From Apostichopus japonicus (taxonomy: Eukaryota; Echinodermata; Holothuroidea; Aspidochirotida; Stichopodidae), in contig NC_092565.1 of the NCBI RefSeq assembly GCF_037975245.1, positions 3,175,499-3,239,498 of the forward strand: a DNA stretch of 64,000 nt, in the 5' to 3' direction. Under the pieces are notes generated by a model that made no database searches, was not told the DNA's origin, and saw only the letters and a list, made by a program, of their open reading frames with translations. The stretch's first letter is position 1, and each line of letters begins with the position of its first letter. The position numbers and the translations under genes were made by a program. Shown one piece after another: positions 1 through 14,100 of the stretch.

Positions 1-3000
1 GCTACCGAATATTTAGTCGGGATTACTAATTTATTGACATGACGTAAGTGTTTTATGCGCAGTAGTACATATTACAAGACAGCCACGTTGTCATTCGATG
101 GATATGGACACGTCATTAAGACCCTGCTACCTTCATTGTTGCGCATAAGTACGGAACGCCGTCTGTTCCACAAAAGTGACATGTTGATATGAATTCTGAA
201 ATTCTGAAACGAATGCCACCGCCTCCATCAACGCCGATAATAGCGATAGGTTCAACCCAAAAATATAAAAGTTTCACAAATTGAATAAAACTGTTGATTT
301 TATTCATGACATCATGATATTGAGTTATAAAATGTTGTTTCTTTTTTACTGATAAACTGCTATTGAAAGATAAAACATTAATTTTAATATCAGTCCTATT
401 GTTCAGTAAAGAATAACTGAAGTCGAAGGCTATAAGAGTCTTCATTCCAGGAGGAACTTGTAACCCTTGAGAAAAATCCACGTGTATCATTTAAAAGCAA
501 TCGAAATCAACCAATCAATCAATTGATTGAATTGTAGCTTTATGATTGTGATCTTTATGATGGACGACGCAACCCCCCCCCCCCCCCACCAACAGCTGGG
601 ACAAAGCTTCCTTCTCTTGGAGTATCAGGGGTTGTGTCAATCTGTGATGTTATGGTGTCACGAGAAGCCTGGACCCTCTTACTATCCCCTTGTTTGATGT
701 CCATACTTTGAAGGTGACTCTATCAGTAAACAACCTTTACAACGACACCAATGCAAGTGTTAGATTATGTTATAAACTTCAATATTTTGGATTCGCAAAT
801 TATACAACCGATCTCCATGACACACAAAAAATAACAGTCTTATAAATAATGAAGGGTATGTGCCTGGTGATGTCATACCGTTAGACATGCTTAAGTTTCC
901 GGCGTATCGTAAAGAATGAAAATTCAACTTGAGCTATTTGACGAAACATGTCATCAAAGCAGCTATAAAGCGGGAGGTTAAAAGTTTGATTAGAAGTGAA
1001 TACACCCGTATTCTGAGAAGTTATTTTTATTTTTGTGAGGAACATTGATTTATTACAGGTTTACAAGTTTCCAAACTTAACGTACGTAGGCCTATAGCCT
1101 ATTTACTCTACGACACAATGATAGCCTATATTTAGAAAAGAGTCCATTTCATTTTGCTTGGAGTTGGTAATAAGATTTTCTTTTATTCTTTGGACTAAAC
1201 ACATGATCTATTACAAGCAAACTAAATAGGTATGCAGAAACATGACTTCCTCCACATGTATGTTATGCAAGAACAATAAGGTACATTGTTAAAAGCGTTT
1301 CACTACATACATTAGAACGTGACCACACATACATAGGGGGACACGGACATCGATCTTCTTAAAGTGAAAGTGTAAGTTAATTTGAAACGTAATAGTTACA
1401 TAACTACCAATGCGTTGTGTTAAGGTGTAGACCACGAATCACATCATTATCATGTTCAGTAACATAAACACCCTTTATACCAACACGTTAGAGACCCTAC
1501 ATAGTTGGTATGGAAGCGTAGAAGTGACATCACATTGACGAATTACACACATAATTAAATATTAAAACGCCAAAAATCTGAAATGATCGTTTTGCAAGGT
1601 GTGTTAATCGTCAATGTTACGTTTAGTTAACATTCCAGAGTAATGGTATTTCTAGAACTCTAAAATGGATAAAAGTCATATAATTTATGAGTAAAAGAGC
1701 GGTATTGACACGTTAAGAGAACGATCTGGCATTGTGTGTATAGCAAAACGGTGGCACTGCAAACAACTTTATGATAAAAGCTGGTTTTATAGCCCACTTC
1801 AGCCCCCTTCATTGAGAATGCCTATATATATATAGGCGTGGTTTGCTTTTCACTATGAACTTTACATTATCTTATGAAATACAAAGTTTGACTATGTATG
1901 TGATTCTCATTATAATCGGCACTGACTCCTACTTCACTGTTTCATTGACGTACTATATATAGTACAGAAAGTCGAACCACATGTTTGCTTAATTAATTAT
2001 ACACATTGCAGAGAGAATAAGATCTCTCATCTCAAGTTTTCCTTTTGCAAATCGCTTGACTTTTCCCTTTGTGATTGACTCATGCCACTCCATCAGTCAG
2101 TGATATTTGCGATACTTTATGATAGACATGACATCATACACGGCTCACTGAAATTAAACATACAAAACACCAGGAACCGTCTCTATGTAAAGGGTATATC
2201 CGACTGGTACAAACCACTTTGTTCTCTCCCTGCTCTATACCCCGGTGAGAGAGAGAGAGAGGTGGAGTGGAGGTGGAGGGAGAGGGGGGGGGGGAAGAGA
2301 GATAGAAAAACATGACGATACTTTTGCGATCGGCTTGTTGTAGCTTGATGAAACAGATTATATAGGCCTATTCCGACTGATCTAGGTAAGGGTTAGAACC
2401 CTTTGTGGAAAGGCGTCCCGGGCGTGGATGAGTGTCTGATTCCTTCCCACTGGAATGTAAGAAATAACCTCACTGAAGGTTTTACCTTGACCAACGATGG
2501 AGGTCACAGGGTCGAAGCCTTGAATATGAGGGTGGGGGGGGGTGGGGCTGGGCTGGGCAACTTTCAGACTTCTTTCCAAATGGCTTACATTTCATAATAC
2601 ATGCTTTAAAAAAAATGGAAACGTGCACACAGATATATTTAAAATGAAGGAAATGATAGCACCGTTTATACAGTTAATCCCTATTGCAAGGGGTGGGGGG
2701 GGGGCGGGGACCTTCCTTTTATACTCCTCCCCTAGGATCTTTCCACAGAGCGGACATCTGTGACATATTTGTGCCACAAAAAAAGTTGCAAATTTGGCTA
2801 CGGAACAGGAAAGATTTCCCTCCCACTCTACGCAAGCTACTGCTTATAAGCGAGTTGTTAATCCAGAAAGTTCTCGCGTCAAAGAAATGAAGTTATTGCT
2901 TGATGCAATGATCATTGAAATGGATGCTTAGTTTAATTCCGCCAGTCTCTGGTCGTGACATGGGCGCAACTGCCATTTCTGTACAGGGGAGGGGGTTATT

Positions 3001-5253
3001 TCGTCAAGGGGGCGGGTCTAAGGAGTGGCCCTCGTGAAATGCAAGTTGCTTAGATGGCGCTATATTTTGCAACTTTTGATACGATGGTTGTAACACACAT
3101 ACATGTACTGTACACTAGGATTAATTTTTGTAATATTCTGCCAGTAGGGGGGGGGTGGTTATTTTTATAGTATCACAAAACGAATGACCTCATAGCTTAG
3201 GAATTATATTTCCCTCGCTTCCTTCTTTTTCTCACTCAGTAAATTGTGCTTTAAAGATTAAAGCTATAAAACCCGCGAAGAGCACACACTTACTGTGAAG
3301 GTAAACTGCTGCCGCCCCCACCCCTCCCCCACATTGAACAATATAAAACATAAACGGAGATATGCCACTCATTAATAGATAACAATTTTTATTAAATTTA
3401 TGTACAGCAACCAATGCTGACTGACACAAAGTAAACAATTATCTGCTCTTCATTTTGTGTGTGTGTGTAGCTTGTAACTGCGTATCAAGTTATTCTATTA
3501 TAAAATATGAAGTCCATTAGCTATTAAACTCTGCTAGTAAAGATGAACTCCAACAGGCATTAAAACTCTGCTACTGATGTACCGTTGAAGATTGAACAAC
3601 CTCAGACAATGTTTGTGCAAACCAAAGTAGAAACCATTAAGAGCGTTCTTCTTTGATCGTGAGGGAAGCATTCCATAACGTGCTGTACGTATACTTTACC
3701 CTGATATTTCATCTCTCCAATGTATCGTTACGACTTGGTTTACAAGTTGGGAAATACTACTTTAAGGCAAATATCATTACGATAGCAATATTTGGTGTCT
3801 AGGAATTCACACCTGTTCATGGCCAGCTGTTGGCTGAGAACAAGTTATCATTTTTTTTCGATGAGGGAGTATTCTGCTTATGTGTGTTAGCCCCCCTCCC
3901 TCCCCTACCCCCATTTAAACAAATAAATATGGGTTTGAACATTATATAGCAGAAGACTTGCTCCAAGTCATCCAAACATTTCTGGCAGACCCCTAAACTA
4001 CATAAATGTTTATACAACAATGATGAAAATTGTCAACATAGACTTGTAATGCCATGACCAAATGTCTGCCAGCTTAAACAATGAGTAAGAACGTCAACAT
4101 TACGCTACATGAGCAGACATAGAGTGGAGGGGGTGGGACGGGGGAGGAGATGGGATATGTCACCCCTCAGAAGCAGCAACAAAAACAAAGCTCTAATAAT
4201 AAACGATTAATATAAGCACTCCAAATAATAAAACATCATCAGTGTTAACATTGCCTAAGGTGACAAATCAACAATATAAAATATTGTATACTTCTACATT
4301 TGTGCAACAGACAAAATATATTAATAAAACCAGTTATCAAAACTTAAAGAAATCCCAGGTTACATGTCAGACTATGTACATGTACACGTATGGCACTTGA
4401 GATATACTTTAACGTTTTACGTCTTCTAATAAATGTTAGAGCCTTGGGTCCAACAAATGTTACCCCCTGGGTCCAACAAATGTGAGATCCTTGGGTCCAG
4501 AAATAGTTTCTAACTTGTCTTATAAGGCTCAATGTTTGAAACAAGCTGAAAATGTTGTAATCACCTGGAAATAGGACCACATAAGTCATAATAAACATAG
4601 TAAATGACTCTTATAATTCATAGTTTTGGAACAAAAGTAGGTTTTCTGTTATTCTCAGGTACACAGATTAGCGAAAGCTGCACTAGAAGTTATATATGTG
4701 AGTATACACTTAAGTCACAGTTAATGCATGAGGATATGGATGCATATCTTGCTGCAAACATTTGTGAAAGTCCCTGGATTTATTTATCCCAAATTTGTTT
4801 TTTACCGAAACTGCACTGAACGTCTTGTTCAATTTGTCATGAAAACTTGTGTAAAAGAATCATTATCAAAATATGTAAGAAAACTATAAAGATTAGTGTT
4901 ACAAAATCATTGAAATCAGCTTCAAGTCATTTATCTAGCATGTTTCTATATAGTATCTTTAAATGTTTAAGGGTCTAAATTTAATGGAAAAAAAAACAAC
5001 TTATTCTGATGAAAAAGAAACTTACAGATTAAGTTAAAAATTCAGGCGAGATGTACGAAAGTCTTTGCTAGTTTGTGAAATGCACTATTGAGGCTGATGC
5101 TATGAATTTATTTCTCACAAAGAGGACATCAGTGTTAACATGGATATTAAGCAATGTTGTATGCTGTAATAATCTAATGAATACTGAAGAGAAGGTTGTC
5201 TTGTCATTCTGAAATCAAATCCTGAACTAGATTTACGATAACAGATTAATATG
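1..5253. other. non-coding flank with scattered G/C runs
   Basis: No gene assembled. Homopolymer C or G runs of 7-16 recur (about 571, 2287, 2536, 2695, 3147, 3892, 4130), and a GA-rich tract at 2248-2298 ends in poly-G. A perfect 18-base palindrome of the form GCC(TA)nGGC lies near 1830. A minus-strand 124-codon frame at 116-490 has no recognisable family. Confidence 0.6.
4426..4500 (+). repeat. three-copy 22-26 bp repeat
   Basis: The phrase TTGGGTCCAACAAATGT recurs with spacers GAGATCC/TACCCC; the third copy is truncated after GGGTCCAG. Confidence 0.75.
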
Positions 5254-6664
5254 TTGGTTTCCCACATGGAAGAACATGACCATCACTTACACAATGACCT
5301 CACACAAACTGCGGGTTATTTATGGGAGAACGTGACCATCACTTACACAATAACCTTACACAAACTGTGGGTTATTTAAGGGAGAATGTGACCATCACTT
5401 ACACAATAACCTTACACAAACTGTGGGTTATTTATGGGAGAACGTGACCATCACTTACACAATAACCTTACACAAACTGTGGGTTATTTATGGGAGAACG
5501 TGACCATCACTTACACAATAACCTTACACAAACTGTGGGTTATTTATGGGAGAACGTGACCATCACTTACACAATAACCTTACACAAACTGTGGGTTATT
5601 TATGGGAGAACGTGACCATCACTGACACAATAACCATACACAAACTGTGGGTTATTTATGGGAGAACGTGACCATCACTGACACAATAACCATACACAAA
5701 CTGTGGGTTATTTATGGGAGAACGTGACCATCACTTACACAATAACCTTACACAAACTGTGGGTTATTTATGGGAGAACGTGACCATCACTTACACAATA
5801 ACCTTACACAAACTGTGGGTTATTTATGGGAGAACGTGACCATCACTTACACAATAACCTTACACAAACTGTGGGTTATTTATGGGAGAACGTGACCATC
5901 ACTGACACAATAACCATACACAAACTGTGGGTTATTTATGGGAGAATGTGTCCATCACTTACACAATAACCATACACAAACTGTGGGTTATTTATGGGAG
6001 AATGTGACCATCACTTACACAATAACCATACACAAACTGTGGGTTATTTATGGGAGAACATGACCATCACTTACACAATAACCATACACAAACTGTGGGT
6101 TATTTATGGGAGAACGTGACCATCACTTAAACAATAACCTTACACAAACTGTGGGTTATTTATGGGAGAACGTGACCATCACTTACACAATAACCATACA
6201 CAAACTGTGGGTTATTTATGGGAGAATGTGTCCATCACTTACGCAATAACCATACACAAACTGTGGGTTATTTATGGGAGAACGTGACCATCACTTACAC
6301 AATAACCTTACACAAACTGTGGGTTATTTATGGGAGAACGTGACCATCACTTACACAATAACCATACACAAACTGTGGGTTATTTATGGGAGAACGTGAC
6401 CATCACTTAAACAATAACCTTACACAAACTGTGGGTTATTTATGGGAGAACGTGACCATCACTTACACAATAACCATACACAAACTGTGGGTTATTTATG
6501 GGAGAATGTGTCCATCACTTACGCAATAACCATACACAAACTGTGGGTTATTTATGGGAGAACGTGACCATCACTTACACAATAACCTTACACAAACTGT
6601 GGGTTATTTATGGGAGAACGTGACCATCACTTACACAATAACCTTACACAAACTGCGGGTTATT
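5254..6664 (+). repeat. 56-bp satellite, about 25 copies, with 280-bp higher-order period
   Basis: Head-to-tail units with the phrase GGGAGAACGTGACCATCACT and ACACAAACTGTGGG. Variant units (TGTGTCCATC) recur at about 5946, 6226 and 6506, exactly five units apart, so blocks of five were copied together. The first and last units share the variant ACTGCGGG. Lies about 1.5 kb beyond the IDH3B stop. Confidence 0.95.
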
Positions 6665-8120
6665 TTTTTATTTGATTTAATAAAGAAGAATAGGGTACTG
6701 GCAAGATCAGTGGGTGAACACAAAATAAGTTGAGAAGGACAAAGGATCTGGAGTTGCAAACCCAGCTACTGTAGGTCTTCATAGTAAACAGAATGTCACT
6801 GTTAGAAGAACAGACAGGATTATTGTTGAAAGTGAACATATAAATAACTGTCTGAAAAGAATGCCATCAGAAACAACTGAGCAAAAAAAAAAAGAAAAGA
6901 AAAAAGGGGGCCAATGAACAGGTCAAGAGAAAGTAGTAAGTCTACAAAGCTAACACTTTAAGGTAGCTATTAAAACATCCTGGTAAACTTTCTAAACCAT
7001 TTCAATTCATTAATAATGATAATAGTAAGAGTAATAATAATAATAATTTATTATATGACATAAATATAAACCAAACACTAGCACACGTAACAAAGAAAGA
7101 CGCAGCAACTAATGATCAAACAATGCGCAAACTGAAAAATAAAACTTGGGAAGCTGTAGATACTTGGTAAATCCGTCTAGTGAAGACCCACAAAACATTC
7201 AAGCTTCATAAGTCCAAAATGTGAGGTAGATTTTTCCTGTCAATGTACATCATGTTTTCGCAAGGGATAATACACAGGATTTCAGTCACAACTGGTGTAA
7301 ACTATTCATTAGAAAACAAAATACCTGCTTCCATTGGCAAGAGAAAAATATTGGAGTTTAAAACAAAGATCCCTTTGTTATGGTATGCTAGATGAACTCT
7401 GGAACTCATATTGTTTTTTTTTTTAAATGTTCTTTTTGAAGGGTAACAGTGAGTAACAGTTATTAAAATTCCTCTGATTATGCTCTGTGTTAGAACTTTC
7501 TCAAACTCTTAGTTTATATAGCTTTATTGTGTCTTGTGTTATAGCTTTATTGTTAAACTATATGATTTTATCAATAAGTTGATCACATTCCATCATAATG
7601 AAAATACATAAAACCAGTAAAAGATCATGAGTGAAATTACACTGAACAAGTTGACTGCAAAACGCACTAGGCCAACGACAATTTCCCTAACACGCAGATG
7701 AGTTTATGTTCTTACTCTTGGTAAACCATAGGTATGAATTTCAAACCACATTTTAAATTCAAACTTTAAATTAATTTATATTATTAAAATATTTTAACTA
7801 AAACATAGAAAATATGATAAGTAAATGTAAAATAAAAACAAGATAAACACAATCTGAAGGAGGCCCAGGTTGAAGTCATTGTGAAAGACAATTTTTCTAA
7901 CAACAAACAAAACTTCACTTTCAAATGTCACTGAAATTTGATAAAAACGCAAGAATACAAAAGGGGGTTTGGAAGCAGTCATCGAGTGACATCACTGTCT
8001 TCCTTCTGAAACCAACAAACTGGTAAAATGCTCTCCTGAAGAAACATTCACTGGTGTAACATCCCTGGTTGACTTCTGGTGTAGCATATTCGCAATCACC
8101 TAGCAGAGTAGTGGCTCATT
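6665..8120. other. IDH3B 3' flank / probable 3' UTR
   Basis: AT-rich, with no gene on either strand that I can support. Contains an A/G-rich tract near 6880-6910, an AT microsatellite near 7015-7050 and the candidate polyadenylation signals. Confidence 0.5.
7523..7551 (-). promoter_or_regulatory. candidate IDH3B polyadenylation signals
   Basis: Two AATAAA hexamers on the minus strand (7523-7528 and 7546-7551), about 570-600 bases after the IDH3B stop. They are the first canonical signals I found there. Use is inferred; no transcript evidence. Confidence 0.35.
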
Positions 8121-8195
8121 TCACCTCAAGCTCCCTATCACTGCCTGTGTGAAGTCCTGAGTGGTAGCGTAACCTCCAAGATCCTGTGTACGGAC
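8121..8195 (-). CDS. IDH3B: IDH3B coding exon 10 (C-terminus and stop)
   Basis: Encodes [24 protein letters not shown] and TGA. Acceptor GATTGTCAG. The tail ends a few residues earlier than the vertebrate form. Confidence 0.95.
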   Translation of the reverse strand, partial: VRTQDLGGYATTQDFTQAVIGSLR

Positions 8196-11100
8196 CTGAC
8201 AATCAAGAAAGGAAAGACTTAACTGTAATTAAATTAAAGATGGATTCTTGGAGGTACCTGTAGTATACAGAATAATAGCACGGAGACTAATGACATAAAC
8301 TGTAGATCTGCAAGTTTCTGACATTAGAAACATACAGTTTAGAAATTACCCTTTCTGTTAGGCATCATGTGGGTCACTCCCCCACCCCCCCCCCCCCCCA
8401 TGTCTTTGCATCTCTTCTGGTTTAAAATGTCAATAACAGTTTTCAAGCAAATATTTCACAAAATTTTTAAAATATTCACTTAATACCTTGATATTTTCCT
8501 TTGATCTATTTTTTTTGCCAGATTGTCTTGTTGGACACTAAGAACTTTGTAGGTCTTGACCACAATTGCATTATTCGAAATAACCACATGATCAGATGCA
8601 GATGGCTTACAGTAAAGCAATAAACCAGGGGGCAAGTACCATTGAGGGGTGTCAAATATGCTTCCTTAGCTCCCCGTTCCCTGATATTTTCAAAATTATC
8701 AACATGATCATCAGGCATACAAACATAATAGTGTACTAGATTAAGGTGGCATACTCCTATGAGAGTCTATATACATCCGCTTGATTGTTCTCCTTCAGGA
8801 AAAGTGCCAAAAAGCAGCAGGAGAACATCTTTTTTGACCTGTTATCAATCAGGATCTATTCTTTTGTGGCTTGCATGTTGAAGAGCATGAATGGAAGTAC
8901 ATATAGTGAGAAAATTGGGTCAATTGAGGCAATTTTAGACCCCTTTAAGGCCTCCCAGGAGTAGCGTAGGAAAATTGTTTACCACTGAGTGAAGAGGTTT
9001 GTTTACAAGTGACGAAAACTTCCGGCTCGGATAGCAAAAAATCTACATGGTCATGGTACGGAAAATTGATGGTGCCATGAAAGGCCAACTTGTCAGCTAT
9101 CCGGTGATGGGTAGCGTTTAGCTAGTGAAAACTTCTATCTAGACTTAGAGACCACATTACTTTTGTGATTTAGTGTGTAAGTCAATGGGGCTTTTAATGG
9201 GTGTATGCTACCTTAAAGGCAGCCGTATAACTCAAGGTAATCATATCCCCATGAACCACCCCACACCCCTCTCCCATTCCTCCAACATCTCTGTACAGAG
9301 CAAAATTCAGGCTATTACTGGCTAAATGCCAGTGATTTTTGCCACATGTTTACTTCTTGCTTTCAGCAAATATCAAGTGCTGTTCTTTAGAGCCTGTACT
9401 AAATATAATTGATGTGGTTTGTAACCCAGGAAAATGCCAGTGCAAATCTGAGTTGTTTTTTTTTAGCCAGTAAATATTTTATGCACTTACAACTGTTAGG
9501 CAGGAGGCTAAAATTGATCAATTCTATGCCTACAGTGCACTGCTTGGGGAAAAAACACAAAAACTTAACAGATCTACTCGAGTCAGAGAGTATGAAGAAC
9601 CCATGACTTAAAAATTATTTACTTCTTTCATCACTGCCTCTGAACGAGCACCATGCCACCAACCATTAACACGAAGTGCCAACAACGTGACAAGCTCACG
9701 CCCTTTATGCATAACATGTCATGGTTATCTTTCATTAAAAAAAATTGCTTCTGGTCTTGAACCCTGACCACGATAAAAAAGCCAAATTCAAAAATAATTC
9801 ACCTGCAAATTTTATTGACGCCTCCTTGTCAGGTCTTTGTGAGTCAATGAAAACAGCAACAAGTTACAACCCTTCATAGTATTAGAGCAATAAAATAACA
9901 TATTTGCCACTATCTGTTCTGTGAATTTTTTTCTTATCACTTTAAGTAAACACATCCTTGAAAGTTTTTCAAGAATGATTTGAACTTTGCATTTCCTGAA
10001 GTATTCCATGTCGAAAGAGAGCCAGGAGGGTTAACAGTAAACCAAATGATGCACATCATATATAAACCCTATTGATGTATTCAATGCTGTGCACAATAGG
10101 GATGCACAAGATATTCGGTCCGGCCAGACTATCCGGCCGGATAGTGAGCAATTATCCGGTTCCGGCCAGATCATTTTCAAAATCTGGCCGGATCTTTTTG
10201 AAAGTCTGGCCTGAATTATTCCTTAAAAGGTGTTGGTATTAACTTAAATCAATGTAAACTATTTCCAAAAATTAATGAAACATTCAAAGTAAGGAAAAAT
10301 TAGGTTTAACATGTTTAATTTAATTTTCTCAATGGTCTGACCCACTGTTTCTAAAGATCAACCAAAATAATACAACTACTGTAATAATATGAAGCTATAT
10401 ACAACAAATACAGTTTGCAGTGAAATCATTTCTTGCAGCCTTCATCAGTTTAATATTGTGCAGTTAAAATAGACCATTCATATACTTATCAGTCAAAATA
10501 CTGTTCCATTGAATCTTTACTTTCCTATTATTGTTGGCATTCATGTTTTCTCTGAATTTTTATGTGTGAAACAATCTCTTATATGGTTTTAAAACAAACT
10601 TCATAAGTAGTATGCAGTATTTTTCCAGCAAACAAATTTACATACTGTATCAAGCTTGTCAACAATTATATTGTAGTTATTTTATTAAAGAATGTAGATT
10701 ACACCACTTCAAGTCATATTTAATCTCATAAATGGGGTCTTAATTTCACTTTCTTTATAATATGCGTATACCTCACCTAAGATTTGCTCCTTGTTTCATA
10801 CTTCTACTTCTTATTAATGATTTTCTTTAGTGTAATGAAAAAATCCGGTTCCGGCCGGATTTCATGTACTATCCGGCAAAATCCGGTTCCGGCCGGATCC
10901 AAAAATTTGGATCCGGTGTATCCCTAGTGCACAATATATTAACCCTATCGATGTATACAATGCTGTGCACATCATATATAAACCCTATTGATGTATACAA
11001 TGCTGTGCACATTATATATAAACCCTATTGATGTATACAATGCTCTATACATTATATATAAACCCTATTGATGTATACAATGCTGTGCACATCATGTATA

Positions 11101-14100
11101 AACCCTATTGATGTATACAATGCTCTATACATTATATATAAACCCTATTGATGTATACACTGCTGTATTTTATCATACAACATGTTAAAAAGTTCTAGAG
11201 TTGAGGAGGAAAGTTTTGTTAACTTAAGCAGAGTTAAAAGTTACTTTCTAATAAAGTCCCTCCCTCCGTTGATCAATCCATCATTTGAGTTGTTTAACAG
11301 GGTGGTTTTAATTACACAGACATTGTTTACCATTAAAAAACACAGACATTATTTACCACCTCAATGAGTATCAAGGACAGCAAAAGTATCACAAACTGAG
11401 CACCAAAGGTTTTAAAAATGTAGAAATGTTTAAAATTTGTCCAAGTTATTAATTCACAACTTGCATAAATTTTCAGTACAAACTCTTATGTACAAAGACA
11501 AATTTCATAGAAGCTTCTACAGAACCATATGAAAGGAAAAATAGTTGAGTGAATCTGGTAGTGGTTGAAATGTAACCTTTAAGTTAAGGATTTACAATGA
11601 GTCACTCTTTATGGGAATGATAGAGCTGTTCTATACATAGTTGAATTATTGTTGATTTTATTGATTTATTGAAGGTGTGTTCAGTTAAAAGTACAAAGTG
11701 TACATGTGTTGTATGTTGTGAAGTATGATATATATCCTTGCGAGCTACAAAACATTCTTACCTTCCTGACATTTGTATTGTGAAAGATTCATCATAATTC
11801 TTTCCGGCTGACTAAACAAACATCATATTTGAGATTAGATTTATCTCTTACCAACTGTCAATAACAAAACACACTGATAAGCATCATTGACACTCTCATT
11901 TGCTAAAAATTTCTTGTCCATAAAAAAAAAAAACAATTCACTGGTTAAATTCAAATTCCAAGTTGCATTTTCCTTGAATTATAATTATTAAAATTAGTTT
12001 TGGCTAGCAAACTGCAAAATCCACTGGCAGTTAGCCAAATCAAAACTCGAGGACCAACTCTGAGCTATCATCAAAAAATTACTACCACTACTAAGTGCCT
12101 TCTAATTTCTCAGCTACTTTACCACAGGACTCTACGCAAGTGAAGTCTGTATTTACAGTAGTACAGTTTCTTTGGCCAACAAATACACTTGGACAGAATA
12201 CTCTTTGTTAGTTTGTACTGTGTAGCAATATTTCACGATACTGAATAAGTAATGATTATCAAATTCAAATTGTAGCCACATTGTTGACCTCTGACTAATT
12301 TTAAAAAGTTAGTTACAAAGGAACAGGACTGGAATAGGTGTTCCAATGGCTTCAATTCTGTTTTGCAAAAGGTACACAAGGGAGAGAGTCTTTTACACTG
12401 ATTTTACATATATACAAAAAACAAGTGTTGATACCTAAAATGTTATGTAAATATCATACTTTAAGACATGTAACTGAAGCAGCACTAATCTCTGATTGGT
12501 TGGGAGTGATCATGTGATAGCAATGTGTGTAAACTTTTTCAGCAGCGTGTTCAGTCTTGTTCTTTATCTAGCAGAGTGGTTAGAGCTCAAATCCTCTATA
12601 AGTGAACAGCTAAATTTGAATCACTTATAATTTATCTTGAAAATGAACTATTTGCTTTGTTGAGTCTTTGTCCTTGAATCTCATTGTCGTCTATTGCCAC
12701 GCCAACACCAACAACATCAAACTTAAACCTTACTGGACCTGCTGAGGTTAGTCTCTTGCATCATATCATCACATCATCACAGATGTTTATAATCCTGAGA
12801 AAGTCTGTTGCCTATAAAAGTTACCTAGGAGTTACCTATTAACACCTTCTGTAATTTCATAGCAGAGGTGCATAGCCAATTACAAGGCAATACAGACAGT
12901 GGCTGAACTTTACATTTCTAATAACTATTACCGTGACACTGTTGGCCAGTGGCCAATTTTTCGGACGTAAAGGAAATTTCCCAGAATTCTGATGCATCCA
13001 TTGCTGCAGTAGGATGAGTGAACCTGGTGAGATTGGAATCTTGTTTGTGAAGGGAATCGACTATTTTAAAATATGAGAACTCAGATAAGAGAATGCTTAC
13101 CTTTCCAACTTTGATCACACGCTCCACAGCGTCGATAACCTGTTGGGAGTGGATTGTAAGACTGAAGAAGAGAAAAAAAAGCAAAACAAGATTATATTAA
13201 TATTTTAAAGTTTTAATGTAAGCAGTTCTAATAGCTTGTCTAGCCATATTGACTGGAAAAGAAATGTTAATGCATGATCTAAAAAAACAAAAACATGATT
13301 TGTGGATGCCCCTTCAGTGGGTCTCAAGTTTGCATTGAATAAAAAGCTACAGAGTTCGTTGGATACGACCCTTACTCCACTAACCCGACCTGCAGAGCCC
13401 AGAAAGTAGAGCAACTCAAACTTTTGCACTTAACACTAGAAGGAGGTTGACAAACATGATATTTATTCTGATGTTTTAGATGAGGGGCACTATGATCTGT
13501 GATTGATCAAGCAGCTAAGTAAAATTTGTACTTTGTTGTGAAATTTCACTACTTATAGTTGACAGTGGTTTGACAGAAAGCCAAGAGCAGAAATAATATC
13601 CTTGTGCTTACCAACTTATTCCTAAATTTTTTTTTTTTTTTTAATAAATGTAATATTTGAATGAGATGACTGAAAAAACATAAAAGATATTGACCAAACC
13701 GATGCAACTGAAAGCTGAAGCCATGGATGCCCTTCCATGGTGCCTTTAAAGTAATAACCCTTTCAAAGGCACAAACTTTTTGCTTGTGCTATAGTTGTCT
13801 TTCAATTCACTCAATCAAAATGTGAAACTGTAAATCTGTTCAATAACAACTTCTTATTAGGTCTGAGTCCATGGGTCTACAAGACTAGTACAGCAGTCCA
13901 TATGATTTCATGGTTATTTGAACATACTGTAGGAATGAAACAGTAAGTTGAGCCATCTCTGCCAATTTGTAACCGTGCTGCCCTTGAATTTTACTTCCGT
14001 GTGTAAGTCAGTGGGTCACAAATTGCTGGCCTACGATGGCGAATCATGTGGAGTAGGGTTGGGCGATATTTGCTTTTTAATGTCACGATAAATAGTTCAA

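Noticed and set aside
5254-6664. CRISPR-like regular repeat array
   Set aside because: Units are directly adjacent with no unique spacers, and the genome is eukaryotic. The 70-bp and 86-bp arrays fail for the same reason.
13101-13140. Shorter IDH3B exon 9 using the inner CAACAG acceptor
   Set aside because: It would lose the conserved HLNL-xx-HS segment and break the phase from exon 8.
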